DNA of 64,000 nt from Actinomadura sp. K4S16 (GTDB lineage: Bacteria > Actinomycetota > Actinomycetes > Streptosporangiales > Streptosporangiaceae), in NCBI RefSeq assembly GCF_008327685.1, contig NZ_BDDE01000014.1:310001-374000 (forward strand). The letters are read 5' to 3'. A model generated the notes under the pieces. That model did not search any database and had not been told where the DNA came from. It worked only from the letters and a program-made list of their open reading frames with translations. The first letter of the stretch is position 1. Every line of letters starts with the position of its first letter. Positions 44,467 to 54,286 of this stretch are shown one piece after another. Both the position numbers and the translations under genes were made by a program.

Positions 44467-45810
44467 ATGGATCGCTGCGCGCTGTTCGTGGACGCCGGCT
44501 ACCTGCTGGCTGACGGTGCCATGGCGGTACACGGCACGCGCCATCGCGAGACCGTCTCATGGGATTTCGGCGGCCTCCTGCAGCTGCTCGGCAACCTCGC
44601 CAGGGAGCGCACCGGCATGCCGCTGCTGCGCTGCTACTGGTACGAGGCGACGGTCGAGGGGCGCCGCACCCCCGAGCACGACGCGCTGGCAGACCTGCCC
44701 GGCCTCAAGCTGCGGCTCGGCCGGATCCGCCCCGGCCGCCGCGAGGGCGTCGACGCCGAGATCCACCGCGACCTGATGGCCCTGGCCCGCAACTCCGCGC
44801 TGGCCGACGCCGTCGTGGTGAGCGGCGACGAGGACCTCGCGCAGGTCGTCGCCGACGCCCAGGACCTCGGCGTCCGCGTGACGATCGTGCACGTCGCCGT
44901 CGACGGCAACTGGACGATCTCCCGGGTGCTGCGCCAGGAGTGCGACGACCTCATCGAGATCGGCTCCGGCCACCTGCGCCCCTACGTGAACCTGCTCGCC
45001 GGCGCGGACAGCGGCTCCTCCTCGCTCGGGACGAGCCCGCTGTCCAACGGGCACGGCGCGACGAACGGGCACGCGAGCTCGCTCGGCCCGCTCCAGACCA
45101 CCTCGAACAACGGGCCGCCCCCCGCGTCCCCGCTGAGCGTCCCGCCCCCGCCCCCGGCCTCCACCCCGGCCCCGCCCGTCCGCGACCTCGGCCCTGCCAT
45201 GACCGGCGGGTTCGGCGGCGGATCCGCGGCGACCGGCGGCTCGGGCACCGGGACCGGCCCCATGCCGCTGCCGGGCGGCTCGGGCGGCGGGTACGGCGGA
45301 TCGCCCTACAGCTCCGGCGGGCAGCCGCTCCCTTCGCAGCCCGCCCCGGCCCCGGCGGCCGGGCCGTCCTCGACGCAGGCCCCGGCTCCGGCCCCCTCCG
45401 CCCCGCCGCCGAGCCTCGGCCCGCAGTACACCTCCTCCCCTGTCCCGGCGCCGTCCCCTCCGCCGCCCCCGCAGACCCTCCAGCCGCAGACGATGCAGTC
45501 CGGCGGCCAGCAGCACGGCCCCTACACCGGCCCTCAGCAGATGCCCGTCCCGGCACAGCAGACGCCCACGCTCTCGGATGCCGTCAAGGCCGCCCACCAG
45601 GAGGGCCAGGACTTCGGCGAGTCCGTCGCCCGGGACGCCCCCGCCCTGTGGCTGGAGGCCGTCCTCGCCCGCAAGCCGCGCATGCCCTCCGACCTGGAGG
45701 CCAGGCTGCTGCAGGGCTCCTCCCTGCCCATCGACTTCCTCCTGCACGACGAGGTGCGCCACGCCCTGCGCCGGGGCTTCTGGGACGCGCTCGAACGTTC
45801 ACGCAGGTGA
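44467..45810 (+). CDS. NYN (PIN-like) domain protein with Pro/Gly-rich middle region
   Basis: 447 aa. The N-terminal 170 residues are an NYN domain with the acidic residues expected for metal-dependent ribonuclease folds (FVDAGYLL, GVDAEIHRDL, VVSGDEDLAQV). Residues about 190-370 are low-complexity Pro/Gly/Ser. The last 75 residues form a conserved helical domain (AHQEGQDFGESVARDAPALW to VRHALRRGFWDALERSR). Common next to the TPR / pyrE region in actinomycetes; RNA processing is plausible but not shown. A 282-bp upstream gap holds no recognisable gene. Confidence 0.82.
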   Translation: MDRCALFVDAGYLLADGAMAVHGTRHRETVSWDFGGLLQLLGNLARERTGMPLLRCYWYEATVEGRRTPEHDALADLPGLKLRLGRIRPGRREGVDAEIHRDLMALARNSALADAVVVSGDEDLAQVVADAQDLGVRVTIVHVAVDGNWTISRVLRQECDDLIEIGSGHLRPYVNLLAGADSGSSSLGTSPLSNGHGATNGHASSLGPLQTTSNNGPPPASPLSVPPPPPASTPAPPVRDLGPAMTGGFGGGSAATGGSGTGTGPMPLPGGSGGGYGGSPYSSGGQPLPSQPAPAPAAGPSSTQAPAPAPSAPPPSLGPQYTSSPVPAPSPPPPPQTLQPQTMQSGGQQHGPYTGPQQMPVPAQQTPTLSDAVKAAHQEGQDFGESVARDAPALWLEAVLARKPRMPSDLEARLLQGSSLPIDFLLHDEVRHALRRGFWDALERSRR

Positions 45811-45896
45811 CCTGACGTCCCCTCATTAGCACCGGTATTCCACGATCATCATCGATTCGCCCGCTTCGGCCGGGCGGTGCCGGGTAGCGTTGAACC

Positions 45897-46544
45897 GTGA
45901 CGCATGTGACGGAAGACGATCTCGACGATCTGGAGTTCGACACCCTGCGCACCGGCGATCACATCTCGGCGGCCCGCCGGCTGGCCGAGTTGGCCGAGTC
46001 GGTGTCCGGCGGAGTGTCCCGCGCCAACGTCCTCCTGCGCGCGGGCGAGCAGTGGCAGCACGCCGGCGACCACGCCAGGGCGGCCGAGCTGTACCGCCGG
46101 GCCATGGAGGACGGCGGCGAGACCTACGGCGACGCGCGCGCCTACCTCGCCGACGCGCTCTTCGAACTCGGCCAGGCCGACGAGGCCCGCGCCCTCGTCG
46201 AGCAGATCCGCGACGACAAGCCGCGCGACCCCGAGGTGTACCGCGCCGTGGCCGAGGTGCTCTACGCCCAGGGCGACGCGACCGGCGCCCACGAATGGGC
46301 CACCAGCGGCGCCGACGTCGTCCTAGCCCTCCGCGACCGCGCGGTAGGCACCGGCATAGGCGGCGGCCCCGACGAGGGCCCGTCCCCGGAAGCCGACACC
46401 CTCACCCCGGGCCTGGACGACGTAGCCCTGGCCGAGGACAGCCTGGAAGCCCTCCTCCGCCTCCGCTACCGCGCCCGCATAGACCTGGGCCGCAGCGAAG
46501 ACGACTACGACGCACTGTTGGACGACCTCCTAAAGAACTCTTAG
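45897..46544 (+). CDS. Tetratricopeptide-repeat protein
   Basis: 215 aa, GTG start. Helical repeats from about 25 to 140 (AARRLAELAESVSGGVSRAN, GEQWQHAGDHARAAELYRRA, LADALFELGQADEARALVEQ). Acidic C-terminus. No signal peptide; likely a scaffold. Lies 86 bp after the NYN gene on the same strand, in the gene order seen upstream of pyrE in actinomycetes. Precise function unknown. Confidence 0.75.
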   Translation: MTHVTEDDLDDLEFDTLRTGDHISAARRLAELAESVSGGVSRANVLLRAGEQWQHAGDHARAAELYRRAMEDGGETYGDARAYLADALFELGQADEARALVEQIRDDKPRDPEVYRAVAEVLYAQGDATGAHEWATSGADVVLALRDRAVGTGIGGGPDEGPSPEADTLTPGLDDVALAEDSLEALLRLRYRARIDLGRSEDDYDALLDDLLKNS

Positions 46545-46548
46545 TTAC

Positions 46549-46748
46549 CCAGGGGGAGCGACCCCCCTGGAACCCCCCGTTGCGACGCGGGCGATCCTCA
46601 CGCCGCCGTTGCGGCTCTTGTGCCCGTGACGGCGTGTGCGGCGTCGCTGCGGTCGCCCGCGTCGGCGGGCATGCGCGTTGCGCTCGCTGCACTCGCTCCA
46701 CGCACCTGCCCGCGCTGTGACTTCCCAGGGGGGCGACCCCCTGGGAAG
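46549..46748. repeat. Intergenic segment bounded by two GGGGG/CCCCC hairpins
   Basis: CCAGGGGG/CCCCCTGG (46549-46556 and 46563-46570) follows the TPR stop. CTTCCCAGGGGG/CCCCCTGGGAAG (46721-46732 and 46737-46748), a perfect 12-bp stem, precedes the hydrolase stop. They act as terminators for the converging genes. About 150 bp between the hairpins hold no gene that I can support. Confidence 0.75.
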
Positions 46749-46754
46749 ACACAG

Positions 46755-47279
46755 TCACAACCTCGTTATTAGTTCGCTCAGGGATTGGGCTACTGCGGTG
46801 GGGGGGTCGTGTTCGGTTGTCGGCCAGCCTCGTAGGTGGGCCTCTCTGATGGCCTGGTCGTGCTCGGGGGAGGCGGAGCGGTCCGAATGGGTGCGGAGGT
46901 AGCCGCAGGGCGCCTCGGGCCAATCTGGGGCCGTGGGGAGGGTGTCCTGCGGGGCGCCGTGGTCGTGGCGAGCGGGGCGGGGTAGGTCGGCGTCGACGAA
47001 GACGTAGCCGCCTACCGGGCGGTGGGCGGCGCGCTGGGCCAGGGCGATGCCCGGCAGCAGGGGGCCCGCGGCACCGTGGGCCACGAGGACGAGCGGGGCC
47101 ACCGGGTCGGTGGCGGTGATGGTCAGCGAGACGCGGGCGATGTAGCGGGGGCCGTCGTCGCCCGGGACGTCCGGGGCCACCACGTCCAGGCCGTAGGAGC
47201 GGAGCATCTCGGGGAGGTCGCCCCAGGAGGCCGCGGTGGCGCCGGGGGCGTGCAGCAGGACGACGGTTCCGGGTGTCAC
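46755..47279 (-). CDS. Alpha/beta-hydrolase-fold protein lacking the nucleophile serine
   Basis: 174 aa, GTG start. VVLLHAPGATAASWGDLPEM and VVAPDVPGDDGPRY match the first strands of the alpha/beta hydrolase fold. The nucleophile elbow reads VAHGAAGPLLPG where relatives have a G-H-S-type elbow, so the catalytic Ser is missing and the protein is shorter than usual enzymes. It may be a non-enzymatic binding protein. Divergent from pyrE, 59 bp apart. Confidence 0.7.
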   Translation of the reverse strand: MTPGTVVLLHAPGATAASWGDLPEMLRSYGLDVVAPDVPGDDGPRYIARVSLTITATDPVAPLVLVAHGAAGPLLPGIALAQRAAHRPVGGYVFVDADLPRPARHDHGAPQDTLPTAPDWPEAPCGYLRTHSDRSASPEHDQAIREAHLRGWPTTEHDPPTAVAQSLSELITRL

Positions 47280-47338
47280 CCCGCGAACCGTACACGCCGG
47301 GGCCGGGGCGCGTACGCAGGGTGAATAGGGTTCTGCAC

Positions 47339-47875
47339 GTGAGCGATCGAGATGAGCTGCTGCAGAAGATCAAGGACAAGGCCGTGGTGCACGGGGACTT
47401 CGTGCTGTCCTCCGGCAAGCGGGCGTCCTGGTACGTGGACCTGCGCCGGGTGACGCTGGACGGGGCCACGGCCCCGCTGGTGGGCCGGGTCATGCTGGAC
47501 GAGACCGCCGACCTGGACTACGAGGCCGTCGGCGGGCTCACGCTCGGGGCCGACCCGGTGGCCACCGCGATGCTGCACGCGGCGGCGGCGCGCGGCCGGG
47601 CGCTGGACGCGTTCGTCGTCCGCAAGGCGGGCAAGGCCCACGGGCTCCAGCGCCGGATCGAGGGGCCGGACGTGGCGGGCCGACGCGTCCTCGCGGTGGA
47701 GGACACCTCGACCACGGGCGGCTCGGTCCTCACCGCGGTGGAGGCGCTACGCGAGGCGGGAGCGGAAGTCGTCGCGGTCGCGACGATCCTGGAGCGCGGT
47801 GCAGCCGGCCGGATCGCCGAGGAGGGGCTGGAGTACCGGCACCCGTACGACGTCGCCGACCTGGGGCTCGGCTAG
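47339..47875 (+). CDS. pyrE: Orotate phosphoribosyltransferase
   Basis: 178 aa, GTG start. Catalytic loop VVRKAGKAHGLQRRIEG and PRPP-binding motif VLAVEDTSTTGGSVLTAVEA. Makes OMP from orotate and PRPP in pyrimidine synthesis. Isolated from other pyr genes, as in other actinomycetes. Its stop overlaps the end of the converging gene by 4 nt. Confidence 0.96.
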   Translation: MSDRDELLQKIKDKAVVHGDFVLSSGKRASWYVDLRRVTLDGATAPLVGRVMLDETADLDYEAVGGLTLGADPVATAMLHAAAARGRALDAFVVRKAGKAHGLQRRIEGPDVAGRRVLAVEDTSTTGGSVLTAVEALREAGAEVVAVATILERGAAGRIAEEGLEYRHPYDVADLGLG

Positions 47876-48336
47876 CGGGCCTTGATGAACCACTGGGCGC
47901 GCTGCCCGTTCGGCTGGCGCGGCTGGACCTCCCCGTAGATCACGACCTGCAGGGAGCCGCCGTTGGAGGCGGCGACCGCCAGGGGCGCCTCCTTGAACTG
48001 GAGGGTGTCGCCGGTGCTGAGGGGGCCGTTGGCGAGGACCTTGCCGCCGGCGTCGGCGACGCGGACGACGACTTTCGTGGGCTGGCCGGTCACGTGGATC
48101 ACCAGGGGCAGCGCGGCCGTGGGCGACGTCGTGGCCTCGCTGCCGCTCGGGGTCTTGCGCCCGCCGTCGCTCGAAGCCGAGACCCCGGTGGCGGGGCCCT
48201 TCTTGTCGGGTTCGCTCATGATCGCGTTGACCAGGGCCATGCCGCCGACGATGAGCAGGGCCAAGGCTGCCATCACGGCCAAGGCCGCGATCAGTATGCG
48301 CGCGAGACCCCTAGGGTCCGACCGGTGACGTCCCAC
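47872..48336 (-). CDS. Single-pass membrane protein with RodZ-C-like outer domain
   Basis: 154 aa. One transmembrane helix at about 13-35 (ILIAALAVMAALALLIVGGM), a Ser/Thr/Gly linker, then a beta-rich domain (VIHVTGQPTKVVVRVADAGG, LSTGDTLQFKEAPLAVAASN) that resembles the DUF4115 domain of RodZ. No helix-turn-helix is present. Separated by only 9 bp from the DedA gene on the same strand, so co-transcribed with it. Function unknown; an envelope role is likely. Confidence 0.65.
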   Translation of the reverse strand: MGRHRSDPRGLARILIAALAVMAALALLIVGGMALVNAIMSEPDKKGPATGVSASSDGGRKTPSGSEATTSPTAALPLVIHVTGQPTKVVVRVADAGGKVLANGPLSTGDTLQFKEAPLAVAASNGGSLQVVIYGEVQPRQPNGQRAQWFIKAR

Positions 48337-48345
48337 ATGGGGAGG

Positions 48346-49071
48346 TTAGCGATAACTGTCACCGCTGAGCGACGGACGGGACTCTTCGGGACCATTCTTA
48401 TTCGGACCGTGGTCCGTTTTGCGCCCCTTCAGGACCTCCCGAATGATCGGAATGACCGAAAGAACCAAGATGACCGCTACGCCCGGGAGGATGTACTTCT
48501 CAACGTCGGGCACTTCGGACCCGAGGAAGTGGCCGAGGAGGAACAGCGCGTCCGTCCAGACGATGCCGCCGATCGCGTTCCAGACGAAGAACTTCTTCGC
48601 GTCCATGCCGAGCATCCCGGCGAGCGGGTTCAGGAACGTCCGAACGATCGGGATGAACCGGGCGAGCACCACGGCCTTCGCGGGACCGAACCGGTTGAAG
48701 TAGTACTCGGCCTTCTCCACCCACTCGTGCTTGAAGATCCGGGAGTCGGGCCGGTCGAAGAGCTTGCGGCCGTAGCGGGCGCCGAGGAAGTGGCCGAGCT
48801 GGGCGCCGGCGATCGCCGCCACCGGGCCGCCGATGAGCAGCCAGGGCAGCGACAGCGGCTGGAACTCCTGCCCGTTGACGGTCGAGACCGCCGTGAGGAT
48901 CCCCGCGGTGAACAGCAGCGAGTCGCCCGGGAGGATGCAGCCGACCAGAAGGCCGGTCTCCGCGAAGATGATGGCGAGCACGCCGATCGTCGCGAACGTG
49001 CCGAAGAGCTGCAGCCACGCGGTGGGGTGCAGCCACTCCATGATGTCAAGGGGAAGGGCAGTGAGATCCAC
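48346..49071 (-). CDS. DedA-family membrane protein
   Basis: 241 aa. About five to six hydrophobic segments with the family features GDSLLFTAGIL, GAQLGHFLGARYGRKLF and VVLARFIPIVRTFLNPLAGM. Recent work on the family points to polyprenyl-phosphate or phospholipid flipping. Precedes the RodZ-C-like gene and is divergent from fbaA across 169 bp. Substrate not deducible from sequence. Confidence 0.92.
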   Translation of the reverse strand: MDLTALPLDIMEWLHPTAWLQLFGTFATIGVLAIIFAETGLLVGCILPGDSLLFTAGILTAVSTVNGQEFQPLSLPWLLIGGPVAAIAGAQLGHFLGARYGRKLFDRPDSRIFKHEWVEKAEYYFNRFGPAKAVVLARFIPIVRTFLNPLAGMLGMDAKKFFVWNAIGGIVWTDALFLLGHFLGSEVPDVEKYILPGVAVILVLSVIPIIREVLKGRKTDHGPNKNGPEESRPSLSGDSYR

Positions 49072-49240
49072 ACCGCGAGCGTACCTTTCCCCACGCTCCG
49101 ATTAGGCGAGATACTGAGCGCGGACGGCATGCCCGAACCGGAAACCGCGTGACCTGGGCACTCACTGGGTACGCGGACGTCCGGGAGCTACCGCCCGGCC
49201 GGATGCCCGGCGGCACCCTGCGTATGAAAGGACGCTGACA

Positions 49241-50263
<1,023 letters not shown>

Positions 50264-50270
50264 TGGAGCG

Positions 50271-50300
50271 GGCCGGGGGCCGCGCGGCCGGCCCCCGGCC
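50271..50300. terminator. Terminator after fbaA
   Basis: GGCCGGGGGCC (50271-50281) and GGCCCCCGGCC (50290-50300) pair over 11 bp with an 8-nt loop. Confidence 0.8.
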
Positions 50301-50339
50301 GAGCCCGTTGCCTGACGAAACGCGGGTAGGGTCGAAGGC

Positions 50340-50789
50340 GTGGCACTGCCCCGCACGTACGAGTCGCAGAACTGCTCGGTCGCCCGCTCGCTGGAGGTCG
50401 TGGGCGACCGCTGGACGATGCTGGTGATCCGCAGCGCCTTCCAGGGCGTGCGGCGCTTCGACGACTTCCAGGACGCCCTCGGCGTGGCCCGCAACGTCCT
50501 CACCGACCGGCTCAACCGGCTCTGCGACGAGGGCATCATGCGCCGCGTCAGGTACCAGGAGCGGCCGGACCGGTACGAGTACCGGCTGACCCGCAAGGGC
50601 GTGGAACTGTGGCCCGCGGTCATGACCCTGATGATGTGGGGCGACCGCCACTACGCGCCGGACGGCCCGCCCCTGGTCATCGGCCACCGGGGCTGCGACG
50701 GCACGCTGACCCCCCGTTTCACCTGCGATTCCTGCGGGGCGCAACTCGGCCCCGGCGACGTCGATCCCCGTCCCGGCCCGAGCGCCTGA
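50340..50789 (+). CDS. HxlR-family transcriptional regulator
   Basis: 149 aa, GTG start. Core NCSVARSLEVVGDRWTMLVI with the conserved Cys near residue 11, winged helix (VRRFDDFQDALGVARNVLTD, RYQERPDRYEYRLTRKGVEL). The C-terminal CDSC plus an upstream Cys could bind metal. HxlR proteins often sense thiol-reactive compounds. The candidate target downstream is a maleylpyruvate-isomerase-like gene 167 bp away on the same strand. Confidence 0.9.
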   Translation: MALPRTYESQNCSVARSLEVVGDRWTMLVIRSAFQGVRRFDDFQDALGVARNVLTDRLNRLCDEGIMRRVRYQERPDRYEYRLTRKGVELWPAVMTLMMWGDRHYAPDGPPLVIGHRGCDGTLTPRFTCDSCGAQLGPGDVDPRPGPSA

Positions 50790-50956
50790 TTTGGCGGTAC
50801 AGCGCACCTTCCCCGCGAAACGTGCGCCTTTCTCGATAAACGCCGACGTTTCATTTTTCTCGGCGGCCGCAGGATTGGCTCCGCCAGGGCCGCCGATGAA
50901 TTCTCCGCGCGGCGGCGGTCTGCCCTGGTGACCGTCCTAGCGAGCGGAGGAGCCGA

Positions 50957-51595
50957 ATGCGGGAATCGGCCGGCGCGTCAATGTCCCTCCCACCGAGTAC
51001 GCCCCTCCCTTCGAGCCCGTCCCCGCCATCGAGCGCGGGCATCCTGGAGTGCTCGATCGGTTTCCTCCTGACCGCCGTCCAGCCCGTCACTCGGCGAATG
51101 CTCACGCGCCCGACGCCGTGCGCCGAATGGGACCTCCACATGCTGCTGCTGCACATCGGCGACTCCCTCGCCGCGGTGCACGAGGGTTTGGCGGCGGGCC
51201 GGATCGGCCTCCGCCCCGTCGCTGTCGAACCGGCCGGCGACCCGGTGTCGGCACTGCGCGTGCAGGCCGTTCGCGTGCTCCGCCACGCCAGGGCCTCCGC
51301 CGCCTGCCCGGGCCGCGGCACGAGGGCGGCGATCGGCGACCTGCGGATCCCCGGCGAACTGGTGGCCGGCGCGGGTGCTCTCGAAGCGGTCGTGCACGGT
51401 TGGGACGTCGCGCAGGCGACCGGCGCAAGGCAGCCCGTCCCTCCAGGTCTGGCCGTGCACCTCCTCACGGTGGCGAGAACCCTGGCGCCGCCGGACGGGC
51501 GCTGTCCCCTCTTCCGCGAACCGGTCGAAGCGGGTCCGCACGCGTCGCCCGGCGAACGCCTCGTCGCCTTCCTCGGCCGCCGCCCGCCGCCCTGA
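50957..51595 (+). CDS. TIGR03086/MDMPI-like protein
   Basis: 212 aa. TPCAEWDLHMLLLHIGDSLA and EAVVHGWDVAQATG are the hallmark helices of mycothiol-dependent maleylpyruvate isomerase-like proteins. The first 27 residues are low-complexity Ser/Pro and may not be translated; the Met at residue 9 is another possible start. Second member of the family in this window. Activity unknown. Confidence 0.78.
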   Translation: MRESAGASMSLPPSTPLPSSPSPPSSAGILECSIGFLLTAVQPVTRRMLTRPTPCAEWDLHMLLLHIGDSLAAVHEGLAAGRIGLRPVAVEPAGDPVSALRVQAVRVLRHARASAACPGRGTRAAIGDLRIPGELVAGAGALEAVVHGWDVAQATGARQPVPPGLAVHLLTVARTLAPPDGRCPLFREPVEAGPHASPGERLVAFLGRRPPP

Positions 51596-51642
51596 CGGGC
51601 CGGCCGCCGCCCGGATCGCGGCGCGATGCACCGGGCTCGTGG

Positions 51643-51689
51643 GTTGCTTCACACAACTTCATGCGGTCCAATAAGTTGTGTGAAGCAAC
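51643..51689. promoter_or_regulatory. Perfect 17-bp inverted repeat spanning the GNAT start region
   Basis: GTTGCTTCACACAACTT (51643-51659) is the exact reverse complement of AAGTTGTGTGAAGCAAC (51673-51689), with a 13-bp spacer. The right arm itself is AGTTG-N7-CAACT, a MarR-type operator shape. The right arm covers the GTG at 51680, so a bound protein would block transcription or initiation. Confidence 0.75.
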
Positions 51690-52210
51690 TCGATGTGCGC
51701 AGCGCCGCTCGCATTGACGCCGCGCTGGCCGACGTCCGGATCCGCCCGTACGGGATCACCGACGGCCCCCGCGTCCGGCGGATGTCGGAGCGGCTCTCGG
51801 CCGCCAGCCTCTACACGCGCTTCTTCTCGGGGACGCCCCGCATCCCCGACCACTACATGGGCCTGCTCGACCGCCTCGACCACTGGGACCGCGACGCCCT
51901 CGTCGGCCTGGACGGCGACGAGATCGCCGGCATCGCCGAGTACGTCCGCGACCCCGCGCGGCCCTGGCGGGCGGACGTCGCCGTCCTCGTCACCGACCCG
52001 TGGCAGCAGCGGGGCCTGGGCACCACCCTCGTCGGCCACCTAGCGCGACTGGCCGCACGGCGCGGAATCAACGAGTTCGACGCGGACATCATCCTCACGA
52101 ACCGGCAGGGGCTCCACTTCGTCCGGCACGGCTGGCCGTCCGCCCGCTCCACCCTGGACGGCGGCGCGGCCCACTTCACCCTGCCTCTCGCCGGCGCCAC
52201 CATTCGCTGA
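51680..52210 (+). CDS. GNAT-family N-acetyltransferase
   Basis: 176 aa from the GTG at 51680. Acetyl-CoA-binding signature VTDPWQQRGLGTTLVGHLAR near 110, followed by the C-terminal GLHFVRHGWPSARSTLDGG. The start is uncertain: neither GTG 51680 nor GTG 51695 has a clear ribosome site, and the former lies inside a perfect inverted repeat, so the messenger may be leaderless. Substrate unknown. Confidence 0.75.
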   Translation: MKQLDVRSAARIDAALADVRIRPYGITDGPRVRRMSERLSAASLYTRFFSGTPRIPDHYMGLLDRLDHWDRDALVGLDGDEIAGIAEYVRDPARPWRADVAVLVTDPWQQRGLGTTLVGHLARLAARRGINEFDADIILTNRQGLHFVRHGWPSARSTLDGGAAHFTLPLAGATIR

Positions 52211-52239
52211 GGCCGGTCAAGAAGGTTCGGCACGTCCGC

Positions 52240-53034
52240 TCATGGTTTGCGGGCCACGCCGCCGTAGAGGCCGACCTGTTCGGGCGGGACGACCGGGCCC
52301 TCGGGGCGCCAGGACGTGATGTAGCCGAGGCCGGGGTCGACCGGTTCCAGGCCCGTGAAGAACCCGTTGATGGCGTCGCGGTTCCGGGGAGTGATCTGGG
52401 CGCTGGGAGCCTGCCTGGTGTACTCCTCGGCGGCGTCGGACGCCCCTTGCGGGTTCTCCTCGGGCGTGCCGTGTGAGATCACGAGGTAGGAGCCGGGCGC
52501 CAGCCGGTCCACCAGCCTTGCCACGATGCCGTGCACGCCGTCCTCGTCCGGGAGGAAGTGCAGGATCGCGACCAGGAGGAGGGCCACGGGCTCGTCGAAG
52601 TCCAGCGTGGCCGCCGCGTGCTCCAGGATCGCGTCCGGCTCGCGCAGATCGGCCTCGACGTAGTCGGTGGCGCCCTCGGGGGTGCTGGTGAGCAGGGCGC
52701 GCGCGTGGACGAGGACGACGGGGTCGTTGTCGGCGTAGACGACGCGGGCCGCGGGCTCGATCCGCTGCGCCACGTCATGGACGTTGTCCTGCGTCGGCAA
52801 GCCCGTCCCGATGTCCAGGAACTGCCTGATGCCGGCCTCACCGGCCAGGTACCGGACGGCCCGTCCGAGGAACGCGCGGTTCTCCCGGGCGACCAGGCGC
52901 ATGCTGGGAATGATCTTCAGCAGCCCGTCGGCGACCTTGCGGTCGACCTCGTAGTTGTCCTTGCCGCCCAGCAGGTGGTCGTAGACGCGGGCGGGGCTCG
53001 GGACGGACGTGTCGACGCCCTGCGGCCTGCTCAT
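52240..53034 (-). CDS. SAM-dependent methyltransferase-like protein (DUF574 type)
   Basis: 264 aa. Opens with ARVYDHLLGGKDNYEVDR and has a SAM-binding QFLDIGTGLPTQDNVHDVAQ and VVYADNDPVVLVHARALL. This is the expanded actinomycete DUF574 family, many copies per genome, with largely unknown substrates. Converges with the GNAT gene; the 271 bp upstream is shared with a divergent secreted-protein gene. Confidence 0.9.
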   Translation of the reverse strand: MSRPQGVDTSVPSPARVYDHLLGGKDNYEVDRKVADGLLKIIPSMRLVARENRAFLGRAVRYLAGEAGIRQFLDIGTGLPTQDNVHDVAQRIEPAARVVYADNDPVVLVHARALLTSTPEGATDYVEADLREPDAILEHAAATLDFDEPVALLLVAILHFLPDEDGVHGIVARLVDRLAPGSYLVISHGTPEENPQGASDAAEEYTRQAPSAQITPRNRDAINGFFTGLEPVDPGLGYITSWRPEGPVVPPEQVGLYGGVARKP

Positions 53035-53305
53035 CGGTTGATCGTAGGCGGACGCGGCGGCGAGCTCCAGATGCGTTCCGCGGCTCCGGACGCGGCATCG
53101 CTCCGCCGTGCCGCCGGCGAACCGCCGCCCCTGGTGGGAGCGCGGGCGGCACGGCGATTACTGACCGGTAGCGGCCACGGGGACGGCACGGAGACGCTGC
53201 ACGGGATCTTGAGATCGGGAGAAGTGGATCTTTACAGTGTGGACTGGTTGGAACGTTCTCAAGCGCTGCGATCGCGTGCGCCCGCCAGGAAGGCACCCCA
53301 CCCCC

Positions 53306-54175
53306 ATGAAGTTCTCCACTTCCCGTGCCCGGATGCGCGCCCTGCTCCGGTCCGCCCGGCTGCTGTCCGCTCTCGCGCTGACCGTGCCGGCCGCCGTCGT
53401 CGCCCTCGGCGCCGCGCCCGCGGCCGCCGACTTCGGCGAGAACGCGCCCGTCGAGTTCGACTTCGGCGACTGCCCCGACCAGCTGCCCGTCGGCGCCGAC
53501 CCCGCCAACTGGCAGTGCGCGGTCATCGTCCTCAGCGGCGGCACGATGAAGCTCGGCTCGATGACGCAGCAGATCACCGAGCCGGTCACGATCACCATGC
53601 AGTCCAGCTTCGACCCCGAGACGTCCGAGCCCGTCAACATCTTCGTGAGCATGCGGTCGAAGGCGATGACCGTGCCGGACGGCGCGCTCGGCATCCCCGG
53701 GACGGGGTCCCTCCCGCTGCTCGGCCTCAAGGTCAAGACCCAGTACGTCGGCAGCTTCAGGCTCTACACCACCGACCAGGGCCAGTACGCCTCCACGATC
53801 GACATGAGGATCAAGCTCAAGAACGATCTGCTCGGTGACGGCTGCTACATCGGCTCCAAGAAGGCACCGATCTCGCTGAACCTCGTCGGCGACGACGGCT
53901 CGGTCGAGTGGTTCGACAACGCCATCGCCATGAAGATGAACGACACGACGTTCTCCGTCCCCGCGAGCAGCTGCGGGGCGCTCGGCTGGCTCGTCGACTT
54001 CCGCGCCGGACTGCCGTCGGCGTCCGGGAACAACGCCGCGAACTTCCAGATGTACCTGACGAGCAAGAGCTACACCGAGTTGTTCCCGGCCATGCGGACC
54101 CAGGTCAAGGGGGCCGGCTCGACGGCACCGAAGCTGACGGACCTGGTCGCCTCCCTCTTCGGATCCGGCAAGTAG
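53306..54175 (+). CDS. Secreted protein of unknown function
   Basis: 289 aa. Arg-rich N-terminus, hydrophobic helix (LLSALALTVPAAVVALGAAP) and an AAA-D cleavage site near residue 41 mark an exported protein. The mature part is rich in beta-forming Thr/Val/Ser; single cysteines at GDCPD, WQCAV, GDGCYI and SSCGAL could make two disulfides. No family recognised with certainty. ATG at 53306 is the residue where signal-peptide character begins. A 10-bp terminator follows. Confidence 0.72.
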   Translation: MKFSTSRARMRALLRSARLLSALALTVPAAVVALGAAPAAADFGENAPVEFDFGDCPDQLPVGADPANWQCAVIVLSGGTMKLGSMTQQITEPVTITMQSSFDPETSEPVNIFVSMRSKAMTVPDGALGIPGTGSLPLLGLKVKTQYVGSFRLYTTDQGQYASTIDMRIKLKNDLLGDGCYIGSKKAPISLNLVGDDGSVEWFDNAIAMKMNDTTFSVPASSCGALGWLVDFRAGLPSASGNNAANFQMYLTSKSYTELFPAMRTQVKGAGSTAPKLTDLVASLFGSGK

Positions 54176-54204
54176 CACGCGGCGGGTGCGGGCAGCCCCT
54201 GTCC

Positions 54205-54226
54205 CCTGGGCGCGTCCGCGCCCAGG
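54205..54226. terminator. Terminator after the secreted-protein gene
   Basis: CCTGGGCGCG (54205-54214) and CGCGCCCAGG (54217-54226) form a perfect stem with minimal loop. Confidence 0.75.
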
Positions 54227-54286
54227 CGGCGGGGGCCCGCGCCCCGGGTTGTCGGGCGCCCGCCGGGGCTGCTTACGATGGCCCGC

